Below are positions 36,847 through 45,047 of a stretch of DNA of 64,000 nt, piece by piece. Numbering within the stretch: position 1 is the stretch's first letter; the number at the start of each line of letters is the position of its first letter. The notes beneath the pieces were generated by a model. It had not been told where the DNA came from and ran no database searches. It saw only the letters and a list, made by a program, of their open reading frames with translations. The stretch is from positions 35,923 to 99,922 of the forward strand of contig JASBSJ010000067.1 of the NCBI GenBank assembly GCA_030148985.1. Direction: 5' to 3'. This DNA is from Sphingopyxis sp. (GTDB lineage: Bacteria > Pseudomonadota > Alphaproteobacteria > Sphingomonadales > Sphingomonadaceae). The position numbers and the translations under genes are program-made.

Positions 36847-37848
36847 GTGACCAGCCTGCCAGCAGACATGACCGCCGTCGCCATCAGCGCGCCGGGGGGG
36901 CCGGAGATGTTGCAGCCCGTGACGCGGCCGGTGCCGCAGCCGGGCGCGGACGAGGTGCTGATCCGCGTCGCCGCCGCGGGGGTGAACCGCCCCGACGTGT
37001 TGCAACGCATGGGCTTTTACCCGCCGCCGCCGGGCGCGTCGGACCTGCCGGGGCTGGAGATCGCCGGGACGGTGGTCGCGGTCGGGCCGGGCGGCGATCC
37101 CGAAATGCTGGGACAGGCGGTGTGCGCGCTCGTCGCGGGCGGCGGCTATGCCGAATATTGCACCGCGCCGGCGGGAAGCTGCCTGCCGGTGCCGCGCGGC
37201 TTTTCGATGACCGAGGCCGCGGCGCTGCCCGAAACAATCTTCACCGTGTGGCACAATCTGTTCGAGCGCGGCTATGTGCGGGAGGGCGAGACGGTGCTGG
37301 TCCACGGCGGCACCAGCGGCATCGGCACGACCGCGATCGGCCTGTGCAGGTTGTTCGACATCCGGGTGATCGTCACCTGCGGCAGCGCGGAAAAATGCGA
37401 CGCAGCGCGGGCGCTGGGCGCCGATCTGGCCGTCGATTATTCGAGCGAGGATTATGTCGAGGCGGTGAAGGGCTTTACCGGCGGTGCGGGCGTGAACGTC
37501 GTGCTCGACATGGTTGGCGGCGATTATGTGCCGCGCAACCTCGAATGCCTGGCCGACGACGGCCGCCACGTCACCATCGCCTTTCAGCGCGGCGCAAAGG
37601 TCGAGATCGATATTGCACAGGTGATGCGTCGCCGCCTGACGCTGACCGGATCGACGCTGCGCGCGCGCAGCGCCGAATTCAAGGCGCTGCTCGCCGACGA
37701 GATCCACCGCACATTGTGGCCGCGGCTGTCCGAGGGCGCGTGGAAGCCGGCGATGGATCAGACCTTCGCGCTGACCGACGCCGCTGCGGCCCACGCGCGG
37801 ATGCAGGCGGGCGCGCATGTCGGCAAAATCGTGCTGACGGTCGGCTGA
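36847..37848 (+). CDS. NAD(P)H-quinone oxidoreductase (PIG3/zinc-less MDR family)
   Basis: This 333-residue medium-chain reductase lacks zinc ligands. The N-terminal GroES-like part has AAGVNRPDVLQRMG (about 43-56), and the Rossmann segment VLVHGGTSGIGTTAIGL (155-171) binds NADPH. It resembles PIG3-type quinone reductases. The GTG at 36847 gives the longest form; ATG 36868 is an alternative that starts just before the first strand. Confidence 0.9.
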   Translation: MTSLPADMTAVAISAPGGPEMLQPVTRPVPQPGADEVLIRVAAAGVNRPDVLQRMGFYPPPPGASDLPGLEIAGTVVAVGPGGDPEMLGQAVCALVAGGGYAEYCTAPAGSCLPVPRGFSMTEAAALPETIFTVWHNLFERGYVREGETVLVHGGTSGIGTTAIGLCRLFDIRVIVTCGSAEKCDAARALGADLAVDYSSEDYVEAVKGFTGGAGVNVVLDMVGGDYVPRNLECLADDGRHVTIAFQRGAKVEIDIAQVMRRRLTLTGSTLRARSAEFKALLADEIHRTLWPRLSEGAWKPAMDQTFALTDAAAAHARMQAGAHVGKIVLTVG

Positions 37849-37866
37849 CCGGCGCCCGCCTCGGTG

Positions 37867-38355
37867 TCAGGCCTTTTCGCTATAGGTCGCGGCGTAGCTC
37901 ACCGGAAAGGCGACCGACCGCGCGATAAAGCAATATTGGTGAATCTCGCCGTGCAGCGCGTCGGCGCGCGCCACGTCGCTGCCCGCGGCAAGCTCGATCG
38001 CCGGGCGCAAGGTCGCCTGCAGAAAGCGGCCGGCGCCGCTGCGTTCGGTTTCGCCGAGCCCGACGGGCTGGTCGCGATAGCTGTGGACGACGATCCCGGC
38101 GTTGGCGGCGAGATGGAGATACCAGAGCATGTGGCACGCCGAGAGCGCCGACAGCAGCATGTCTTCGGGATTATAAAGCGTCGGGTCGCCGCCGAGCAGC
38201 GGGTCGTTCGAGCAATGGACCACGGCTTTGCCCGGCGCGGCGAGATCCCACGTCCGGTCATAGCTGCGATAACCCTTGGTCCCTTCGCCGCGGTTGCCCG
38301 TCCAGACGATCTCGCTGGTATATTCGTGCTGCTTTGCCGGGACCGTATTTGTCAC
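37867..38355 (-). CDS. OsmC-family peroxidase-like protein
   Basis: This 162-residue OsmC/Ohr-superfamily protein carries a conserved cysteine in SALSACHMLWYLHLA (about residue 74). OsmC proteins reduce organic hydroperoxides; the second, resolving Cys is expected nearer the C-terminus and a candidate is in HQYCFIARSV. The start is GTG 38355, with AAGGAG seven bases upstream. It is convergent with the quinone reductase gene, so both may serve redox defence. Confidence 0.87.
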   Translation of the reverse strand: MTNTVPAKQHEYTSEIVWTGNRGEGTKGYRSYDRTWDLAAPGKAVVHCSNDPLLGGDPTLYNPEDMLLSALSACHMLWYLHLAANAGIVVHSYRDQPVGLGETERSGAGRFLQATLRPAIELAAGSDVARADALHGEIHQYCFIARSVAFPVSYAATYSEKA

Positions 38356-38590
38356 ACCATTCTCCTTTGGATTGGAAGCCGCGTCGCGGATGATTGCGGA
38401 TCATCGGGGTGCCCCACCCGGCCGGCCAACAGGCCGGCGGATACCGCGTGGCGCGGCTGCTGTGCGAAGCGATCGTGCATTGGTTTCTCACGATTTTCGG
38501 CCGCAAGGATAGTGGGGGGGGCCGCCGACGCCGCGCTCTTACCGAAGGCCGTCGGCCCCGGCAAGAGCGCACGGGCGCCCGAGCGAAGGA

Positions 38591-39301
38591 TCAGGACGGC
38601 TCGGGAATTTTGAGCCCGGCGAGCAGGCGATCGACCAGCGCATCGACCGCCTGTTCGGCGGCGGCGATCGAGTCGGCCAGCCGCTGATCGCTGAACTCGT
38701 CATATTCGATCGCGATCGCGTGACTGTCGTGCAGGCCGATATAGGCGAGCGGCGCGGCGAGCCCCGATTCGACGAAATTATTGTGCGCCTGCCGCCCGCC
38801 CGGATCGTAGCCGTAATCGCCGCGCGCCGAGAGCGTCACCAGCGTCTTGCCCGCGGGCAGCATCGGCCAATAGGGATCGCCGTCGCGGGCGCGGTCGAAG
38901 CCGAAGGTGACGCCGACGCGCACGATATTGTCGAGCCACGCCTTCAGCGTCGCGGGCATTCCGAAATTATACATCGGCGCGCCGACGATCACGATGTCCG
39001 CCGCGATCAGTTCGGCGACGAACCGGTCGCTTTCGGCGAGCCGCGCCTTTTGCGCCGCGTCGCGCTTTTCGGGGCGCGTGAAGGCGGCGGCCACCCAGTC
39101 GGCATCGACCGGCGCGGGCGGATGCTGGCCGACGTCGCGATAGGTCACGACGTCAGTCGGGCGCTGTACGGCCCAGCGTTCGACGAAGCGCACGCCGAGG
39201 CGGCGGGTGTGCGACCCGTGCGGATCGCGGCCCGACACGCCGGGCCGCGCGCTGGAATCGATATGGAGTAGGCGGAGGGCGGCGGGGTTCGATTCGAACA
39301 T
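38591..39301 (-). CDS. FMN-dependent NADH-azoreductase-like protein
   Basis: This 236-residue flavodoxin-fold protein (LLHIDSSARPGVSG, IVGAPMYNFGMPATLKAWLD and LVTLSARGDYG) matches the AzoR/NQO family, which uses NADH and FMN to reduce azo compounds and quinones. ATG 39301 has AAAGGAT upstream. It is divergent from a LysR gene whose start is 86 bp away, the classic arrangement for LysR-controlled azoreductases. Confidence 0.9.
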   Translation of the reverse strand: MFESNPAALRLLHIDSSARPGVSGRDPHGSHTRRLGVRFVERWAVQRPTDVVTYRDVGQHPPAPVDADWVAAAFTRPEKRDAAQKARLAESDRFVAELIAADIVIVGAPMYNFGMPATLKAWLDNIVRVGVTFGFDRARDGDPYWPMLPAGKTLVTLSARGDYGYDPGGRQAHNNFVESGLAAPLAYIGLHDSHAIAIEYDEFSDQRLADSIAAAEQAVDALVDRLLAGLKIPEPS

Positions 39302-39339
39302 GGTGAAATCCTTTTCATCCATTGGAGAGGTGCTATCGT

Positions 39340-39357
39340 GAATAATATGGATTATTC
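39340..39357. promoter_or_regulatory. Candidate LysR binding dyad between azoreductase and lysR genes
   Basis: GAATAAT-ATGG-ATTATTC has perfect 7-bp arms and a 4-bp spacer. It lies in the short shared promoter region and is conspicuously AT-rich. It is likely the regulator's target. Confidence 0.6.
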
Positions 39358-39386
39358 CAGCAGGTCGAACGCGAATCCGTCATCTC

Positions 39387-40292
39387 ATGACTCAATCTGA
39401 TTCATCTTTATCGCAGCCGCGCCGCCTGCCGCCGCTCGCCGCCTTGCGCGCGTTCGAAGCCGCCGCGCGCCATGTCAGTTTTCGGCAGGCGGCGGAGGAG
39501 CTGGGGGTGACGCCGACGGCGATCAGCCACCAGATCCGCCTGCTGGAGGACAGCCTGGGGTTCGCGCTGTTTGTGCGGCGCGCGCGCGGCGTTGTGCTGA
39601 CCGACGCGGGGCGGCGATTGTTCCCAACCTTGCGCGACGGCTTCGATGCGTTCGAGCGCGCGATCTGGGAATTGTCGCCGCGTCCGCGCCGCGTCGCGGT
39701 GACGCTGAGCGCGACGACGCTGTTCACCGTGCGCCGCATCCTGCCCGCAATCGGCCGGTTCCGCGAGCGCTTCCCCGACTATGACCTCAGGCTTCATGCC
39801 TCCGACGATCCGGTCGACCTGATCGCGGGCGAGGCCGATGTCGCGGTTCGTTATGGCTCGGGCGCGTTCCGCGGTCTGGTCGCCGCGCCCTTGCTGGCCG
39901 AGCGCTTCGGCGTCTTGTGCAGCCCCCGGCTGGGGATCGCGCTCCCGGAGGATTTGCGCGGCGCGACGCTGCTGCACATCGAATGGCGGCGCGCGGGGAA
40001 GGCGCCCGACTGGCGCCGGTGGGCGCGGCTTGCCGGGATCGAGGGGCTGGCGGTCGATCGGGGACCGCGCTTCACCGAAGACGATCATGCGCTGCAAGCT
40101 GCGGCGGCGGGCAGCGGTGTGGTCTTGTCGGGGCTGGCGCTCGCGCAGCCGGCGATCGATGCCGGGCTGCTCGTCCACCCGTTCGGACCGGTGATCGAGG
40201 GCGAAGCCTATCATGCGGTGACGACGCCGGGCAGGCGCGACGAACCCGCGGTGCGCGCGGTCTGCGACTGGCTGCGCAAGGACGTCGTTTAG
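39387..40292 (+). CDS. LysR-family transcriptional regulator (GcvA-like)
   Basis: This 301-residue protein has an N-terminal winged HTH (PPLAALRAFEAAARHVSFRQ with EELGVTPTAISHQIRLLED) typical of the GcvA/AmpR branch. A periplasmic-binding-like effector domain follows (ADVAVRYGSGAFRGL). It is divergent from the azoreductase gene and probably controls it in response to a quinone or azo compound. A hairpin terminator follows at 40350-40380. Confidence 0.92.
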   Translation: MTQSDSSLSQPRRLPPLAALRAFEAAARHVSFRQAAEELGVTPTAISHQIRLLEDSLGFALFVRRARGVVLTDAGRRLFPTLRDGFDAFERAIWELSPRPRRVAVTLSATTLFTVRRILPAIGRFRERFPDYDLRLHASDDPVDLIAGEADVAVRYGSGAFRGLVAAPLLAERFGVLCSPRLGIALPEDLRGATLLHIEWRRAGKAPDWRRWARLAGIEGLAVDRGPRFTEDDHALQAAAAGSGVVLSGLALAQPAIDAGLLVHPFGPVIEGEAYHAVTTPGRRDEPAVRAVCDWLRKDVV

Positions 40293-40349
40293 CGCGCCAT
40301 CGGCCTGTGCTTGCGCGCAACGCGATTAAGGTCTAAACCGTCGCCGGAC

Positions 40350-40380
40350 GGCCGCCCCGCGAGGGGCGGCCCTTATTATT
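40350..40380 (+). terminator. Rho-independent terminator between lysR and trcR
   Basis: A perfect 9-bp stem GGCCGCCCC / GGGGCGGCC with loop GCGA is followed by CTTATTATT. The T-run is interrupted, so efficiency may be moderate. It could also act in the trcR leader, which starts 22 bp later. Confidence 0.7.
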
Positions 40381-40401
40381 TCCGCTTTTGGAGTTTCCGT
40401 C

Positions 40402-41070
40402 ATGGCCAATGCCAATCCGACCCCGCTGATGCCGCATGCGACCGCCGCCTGGCTGGTCGACAACACCGGCCTGACTTTCGGCCAGATCGCCGAATATTGC
40501 GGCATCCACATCCTCGAAGTGCAGGCGATTGCCGACGAGACCGCGGCGACCAAATATACCGGCCGCGACCCCGTGCGCGCGCACGAACTGTCGATGGAAG
40601 AAATCGAAAAGGGTCAGAAGGATCCCGACTACAAGCTCAAGATGAGCGTGCAGTCGCAGGACACGATCCGCCGCACGCGCGGGCCACGCTACACGCCGGT
40701 CAGCAAGCGGCAGGACAAGCCCGACGGCATCGCGTGGATACTGAAGAACCACCCCGAAGTGTCCGACGGCGCGATCGGCAAGCTGATTGGCACGACGCGC
40801 AACACGATCGGCGCGATCCGCGACCGCAGCCACTGGAACAGCGCGAACATCGTGCCGAAAGATCCGGTGACGCTCGGCCTCTGTTCGCAGCGTGAACTCG
40901 ACGCGCTGGTCGCCAAGGCGGCGAAGAAGGCGGGGATCAAGGCGCCCGAGGATAACCGCCTGGAGGGCGACCGCGAAGCGCTGCTCGAAGAGCTGCGCGC
41001 CGAACGCACCGCGGCGAACGAAGCACGCGCTGCCGAAGAAGCGCAGGCCGACGCCGACAGCGAAGGCTGA
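40402..41070 (+). CDS. trcR: Cell-cycle transcriptional regulator TrcR (DUF1013)
   Basis: This 222-residue alphaproteobacterial protein matches DUF1013/TrcR: MPHATAAWLVDNTGLTFGQI at residues 10-29, then GIAWILKNHPEVSDGAIGKL with IGTTRNTIGAIRDRSHWN, two HTH-like segments. The C-terminus is a charged Ala/Glu-rich helix. The family is implicated in cell-cycle gene regulation. It is followed after 3 bp by an MBL hydrolase gene, so both are probably co-transcribed. Confidence 0.88.
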   Translation: MANANPTPLMPHATAAWLVDNTGLTFGQIAEYCGIHILEVQAIADETAATKYTGRDPVRAHELSMEEIEKGQKDPDYKLKMSVQSQDTIRRTRGPRYTPVSKRQDKPDGIAWILKNHPEVSDGAIGKLIGTTRNTIGAIRDRSHWNSANIVPKDPVTLGLCSQRELDALVAKAAKKAGIKAPEDNRLEGDREALLEELRAERTAANEARAAEEAQADADSEG

Positions 41071-41073
41071 GGC

Positions 41074-42210
41074 ATGGCGGGGGCGGACGAGGACAATATC
41101 CCGGCGGCCAGCGGTTCGCCGGACGCCTCGCTGACCCAGGACGACAGCTTTACCGCGACGAGCTACGCGGGCCTGACCTATCCGTGGGGTGAGGCCGCGC
41201 CGGGCGTGGGCGAGACGATCCGCATCGCGAACGGCATCAGCTGGGCGCGCATCCCCATGCCGGGCTCGCTCGGCCATATCAACAGCTGGCTGCTCGACGA
41301 CGCCGACGAGCGGGGCGAGGGCGTTGCGGTGGTCGATACGGGCATCTGTCTGACGCTCTGTTCGGATGCGTGGAAGGCGCTGTATGCGGGCGCGCTCAAG
41401 GACCGGCGGATCACGCGCGTCATCGGCACGCATCTGCACCCCGACCATATCGGCCTCGCGGGTTGGATCGCAAAAAAACAGGGCGTGAAGCTGTGGATGA
41501 CGCGCGGCGAAATGCTGACCGCGCGCGCGATCGTCGCCGATTCGGCCGACAGCGCGCCCGACGAGGCGCTGGCGCAGTCGCGCGCTGCGGGCTGGGACGC
41601 CGACGCGATCGAGGCGCAGCGCGGGCGCGGCTGGAACATGTTCCAGCGCATGATCTTTACCCTGCCGCGATCCTATGTGCGGATTGCCGACGGCGAGACG
41701 CTGACCATGGGCACGCATCGGTGGCGCGTCGTTGTGGGGTCGGGGCACAGCCCCGAACATGCGTGCCTGTGGAACGAGGCCGAGGGCGTGCTGATTTCGG
41801 GCGACCAGGTGCTGCCGCGGATCAGTTCGAACGTGTCGGTCAATATCACCGAACCCGACGCCGATCCGCTGGGCGAATGGCTGGCGTCGATCGACAAGCT
41901 GCTTCGCATCGTTCCCGCCGACGTCACCGTCTGCCCCGCGCATGGCGAGCCGTTCAAGGGGCTGCACGTCCGGCTGATGGCGCTGCGCGACGAGCATCGG
42001 ATGCGGCTCTATAACCTGGCCGAAGCGGCGGCGAAGGCGCCGATGCGCGCGGTCGACGCCTTTCCGCTGCTCTTCAACCGTCCGATCGGCGAGCATAACC
42101 GCGGGCTGGCGACGGGCGAGGCGCTCGCGCATCTGAAGCGGCTCGAGGTCGAGGGACGGGTGAAGCGCGAGGATCGCGGCGGCGTGTGGTGGTATCACGG
42201 CGTGGCGTGA
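41074..42210 (+). CDS. Metallo-beta-lactamase-fold hydrolase
   Basis: This 378-residue protein has the MBL zinc motifs: THLHPDHIGLAGW (HxHxDH), GSGHSPEH, LISGDQVLP, and a late PAHGEPF. The C-terminal region (EALAHLKRLEVEGRVKRED) reads like a small winged helix, as in LACTB2-like MBL proteins that act on RNA or thioesters. Substrate unknown. It starts 3 bp after trcR. Confidence 0.9.
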   Translation: MAGADEDNIPAASGSPDASLTQDDSFTATSYAGLTYPWGEAAPGVGETIRIANGISWARIPMPGSLGHINSWLLDDADERGEGVAVVDTGICLTLCSDAWKALYAGALKDRRITRVIGTHLHPDHIGLAGWIAKKQGVKLWMTRGEMLTARAIVADSADSAPDEALAQSRAAGWDADAIEAQRGRGWNMFQRMIFTLPRSYVRIADGETLTMGTHRWRVVVGSGHSPEHACLWNEAEGVLISGDQVLPRISSNVSVNITEPDADPLGEWLASIDKLLRIVPADVTVCPAHGEPFKGLHVRLMALRDEHRMRLYNLAEAAAKAPMRAVDAFPLLFNRPIGEHNRGLATGEALAHLKRLEVEGRVKREDRGGVWWYHGVA

Positions 42211-42217
42211 GCGCCGC

Positions 42218-42943
42218 TCAGCTGGCGTCGTGGAAAATCACCCCCAGCGTGTGCCGCTGCCCCGAATGGATTTCGCTCACGCCGTGGCGCATCGCGACGC
42301 GGTAATCGCCGCGCGACCCGCGCACCGGACGGACATTCACCGCGAAGATCACGGCATCGCCCTTCGCCAGCGGCACGACCGCGGCGCGCGACTGCATCCG
42401 CGGCCGCTGTTCGGTCAGGATGAACTCGCCGCCGCTGAAATCCTGGCCCGGCGCCGACAGCAGCACCGCCGCCTGCACCGGAAAGACATGCTCGCCGTAC
42501 AGATCCTGATGCAGGCAATTATAGTCGCCGGCGCCATAGCGCAGCAGCAGCGGCGTCGGCCGCCGCTGCCCCGCGGCATGGCAGCGTGCGAGGAAATCGG
42601 CGTGGTCGGCGGGAAAGCGCGCGGGCAACCCCATCCGCTCGTGCCAGCGGTTCGCGAGCGGCGCGAGGCGCGGATAGAGGCGGCTGCGCAGTGCTGCGAC
42701 GAGCGGCGACAGCGGATAGGCGAAATAGCGATATTCGCCGCGGCCGAAGCCGTGCCGCGCCATCTGGATATGGCTGCGGAAGAGCGGCGGTGTGTCATAG
42801 GTGGCGGCGAGCGCGTCGCATTCGCCGTCGCCTAGAAGCCCCGGCAGTCTCGCCCATCCGGCGCCGTCGAGCGTGGTCGCCACCGTGTCCCAGTCGATCG
42901 CCGCGAGGCGGGCCGCGATGTCGGTTTCGATTGCCGTCGTCAT
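42218..42943 (-). CDS. 2OG-Fe(II) oxygenase
   Basis: This 241-residue protein has a double-stranded beta-helix iron site: CLHQDLYGEHVFPVQAAVLL (His and Asp ligands) and a later His in AMRHGVSEIHSGQRHTLGVI with Arg for 2-oxoglutarate. Related proteins hydroxylate protein or nucleic-acid targets, including AlkB-like and prolyl hydroxylase types. Which applies here is not evident. It is convergent with the MBL hydrolase gene. Confidence 0.85.
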   Translation of the reverse strand: MTTAIETDIAARLAAIDWDTVATTLDGAGWARLPGLLGDGECDALAATYDTPPLFRSHIQMARHGFGRGEYRYFAYPLSPLVAALRSRLYPRLAPLANRWHERMGLPARFPADHADFLARCHAAGQRRPTPLLLRYGAGDYNCLHQDLYGEHVFPVQAAVLLSAPGQDFSGGEFILTEQRPRMQSRAAVVPLAKGDAVIFAVNVRPVRGSRGDYRVAMRHGVSEIHSGQRHTLGVIFHDAS

Positions 42944-43006
42944 TCGCGCGACATGACGTCCGCGCGGCGATGACGCGCCCCGTTTCTTGCGACCAAAGGC
43001 GAAAGC

Positions 43007-43282
43007 TCAATCGCCGCGCTGCATGATCCAGCTGAACGCCATGGCGTTGAACAGCGTATAGAGGCCATAAAGCGTCGCGGCGGTGACGGCGCTGCGCGTC
43101 GCGATCGCCATCGCGCCGACGAGCAGCAGAAATTCAAGGACATAGGTCGCGTGCGGCCCGACCTTGTCGGCGAGCGGGCGGACCATCTGTTGCACCAGCG
43201 GGTCGTCGCATTCCATGAAGGCGCGGTGCATCGCAAAATTGCCGACCCCCGCACAGAAAATGGCAATCATGGCAATCAGCAT
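43007..43282 (-). CDS. Small membrane protein, unknown function
   Basis: This 91-residue protein has three predicted helices (residues 2-20, about 45-62 and 68-85) and a motif NFAMHRAFMECDDPLVQQMV between helices 1 and 2. I do not recognise a family. The short C-terminus is basic. The gene is separated from the 2OG oxygenase gene by 63 bp and from the divergent DUF481 gene by 130 bp. Confidence 0.72.
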   Translation of the reverse strand: MLIAMIAIFCAGVGNFAMHRAFMECDDPLVQQMVRPLADKVGPHATYVLEFLLLVGAMAIATRSAVTAATLYGLYTLFNAMAFSWIMQRGD

Positions 43283-43412
43283 AGGATTGCAGATGGGGTG
43301 TTGGGGGTGGAAATGCCAGCGGATTTCGGCCTATGACCGGCGCGGTGCAGGCGCGCAGCGGTGCGTGCCGATTGAAATGCCGCGATTTCCTCCCCGGCGA
43401 AGGGCCCCTTCG

Positions 43413-44582
43413 ATGACCTTTTTTCCGCGCCATACCGCCATCACCCTGCTGGTCGCGGGGGGCGCCGCGCCGGCCTTTGCCGCCCCCGCCGCGCCGACGA
43501 TCTCGCCGCTGATCGTCCCGGCGATGGTGCCCTCGCTGCTGCCCGAAACCACCCCGCTGCCGCTGCCCGACCCGGTGCGCGCGATGATCGCGGCGGCGAT
43601 CGACAGCGGGCAAAAGCGCGACGTCGACGCCGTCGTGTCGCTGGCCAAGGCGACCAATCCGCGCTCGATCGGCGACATCGACGCGATGCTGGCGGCGGCC
43701 AAGGCCGTGCGCGAGGACGGCGAGCAGCCCGACCCCGTGCGCCAGATGCTCGCCGCGGCGATGGCGAGCAAGAAGGACGGCGATGTCGAGGCGGTGGGCA
43801 AGCTTGCCAAGACGACGCTGCCCGACCAGGCCGCGAAAATCGACGCGCTGCTCGCCGAATATCGCGCCGACCGCGCAGAGGAGCGCGCCGCCGAAGCCGC
43901 CGCGGCGCGCGCGAAGCTGGCGCAGGCGAAATTCTGGCAGAACTGGAAGGGCGAGGGGCAGATCGGCGCCTCCTATAGCACGGGCAACACCAAATCTTCA
44001 GGACTCAGCGTCGGCATCGCGCTCGCGCGCAAAGGGATCGACTGGAACCAGCGGTTTCGCGCGCAGGCCGATTATCAGCGGACCGGCGGCCGCACCTCGG
44101 TCGAACGCTATCTGGTCGAATATGAACCGCAGATCGAGGTGAGCGAGCGTGCCTTTGCCTATGGGCTTGGCCGCTGGGAACGCGACCGCATCCTGGGGTT
44201 CGGCGAACGCTGGAACGCCTCGGCGGGGCTTGGCTACAAGCTGATCGCCGACAAGAAAATGGCGCTCAGCGTCAAGGCGGGGCCGGCGTGGCGCGACACC
44301 GATTATATCCCCGGGCGCGGCATCGACGACAGCGAACTGACCGGGCTCGCGGGGCTCGATTTCGGCTGGCAATTGTCACCGACCTTGCGGCTGACGCAGG
44401 TCGCATCGACGATCGTCGGCGGGCGCAACACGTCGACGAGCGCGCTGACCGCGCTCAATGCCAAGCTGACCGGGGCGCTGTCGGCGCGCTTTTCCTATTC
44501 GGCCGAAATCGACACCGACCCGCCGCCGGGGGTCGAGACGGTCGACACGATGACGCGCTTCACGCTGGTTTACGGTTTCTGA
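43413..44582 (+). CDS. DUF481 (YdiY-like) outer-membrane protein with tandem-repeat N-terminal domain
   Basis: This 389-residue exported protein has a signal peptide to about residue 24, then a ~48-residue segment repeated in tandem (52-99 and 106-153; both begin PDPVR and contain AAA, DV.AV..LAK and IDA.L). The C-terminal part, about 170-389, is an outer-membrane beta-barrel of DUF481 type (GQIGASYSTGNTKSSGLSVG). YdiY-like proteins are called salt-induced porin-like proteins. Start ATG 43413 has GAAGGG upstream. Confidence 0.88.
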   Translation: MTFFPRHTAITLLVAGGAAPAFAAPAAPTISPLIVPAMVPSLLPETTPLPLPDPVRAMIAAAIDSGQKRDVDAVVSLAKATNPRSIGDIDAMLAAAKAVREDGEQPDPVRQMLAAAMASKKDGDVEAVGKLAKTTLPDQAAKIDALLAEYRADRAEERAAEAAAARAKLAQAKFWQNWKGEGQIGASYSTGNTKSSGLSVGIALARKGIDWNQRFRAQADYQRTGGRTSVERYLVEYEPQIEVSERAFAYGLGRWERDRILGFGERWNASAGLGYKLIADKKMALSVKAGPAWRDTDYIPGRGIDDSELTGLAGLDFGWQLSPTLRLTQVASTIVGGRNTSTSALTALNAKLTGALSARFSYSAEIDTDPPPGVETVDTMTRFTLVYGF

Positions 44583-44588
44583 TCGCGG

Positions 44589-45047
44589 TCAATCGAAGAC
44601 CTCGGCGCCGCCGATCGTTTCGCCTTCGGCGAGCAGGCCGGCTCCGGGGACATGGTTGAATTCGATGCGGATGCCGTCGGGATCCTCGAACAGGATCGAA
44701 TAATAGCCGGGCGCCCAGGGTTCCTCCTGCGGGCCGTGGACGAAGCGGATGTCGGTGCGGTCCTTCAAAAAGGCGTAGAGCCGATCGACCGCGGCTCGGT
44801 CGCGCATCCGGAAACAGGCGTGGTGCAGCCCCGGCGCGCCCTGATCGAAGTGTTTGCCGGCGTTTTCGGGGCTGGGCGTGCGGATGCCGATCGCCGTGCG
44901 CCCGCCGACGCCGTAGAGCATCGCGTCGCTGTCGAGCACGAGCTTCAATTCGAGATAGCGAATGACGTCGCGCCAGAAGGCGGTCGAGCGCGCGAAATCG
45001 CCCGCGGTGAGGATGACATGCGCGACGCCATTGAGGTCGCCGCTCAT
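44589..45047 (-). CDS. VOC (glyoxalase/extradiol dioxygenase superfamily) protein
   Basis: This 152-residue protein has paired beta-alpha-beta motifs of the VOC fold: GVAHVILTAGDFARSTAFWR at 7-26 and GLHHACFRMRDRAAVDRLY, then SILFEDPDGIRIEFNHV near the C-terminus. Likely metal ligands are His10, His74 or 75 and a late Glu (RIEF). Substrate unknown. Its ATG overlaps the stop of the M20 gene (ATGA), so the two are translationally coupled. Confidence 0.87.
   Translation of the reverse strand: MSGDLNGVAHVILTAGDFARSTAFWRDVIRYLELKLVLDSDAMLYGVGGRTAIGIRTPSPENAGKHFDQGAPGLHHACFRMRDRAAVDRLYAFLKDRTDIRFVHGPQEEPWAPGYYSILFEDPDGIRIEFNHVPGAGLLAEGETIGGAEVFD

Noticed and set aside
38356..38590. Possible small gene between OsmC and azoreductase genes
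   Set aside because: An open plus-strand frame exists but crosses into the azoreductase gene antisense and has no recognisable features. The region has only an imperfect GC-rich inverted repeat.
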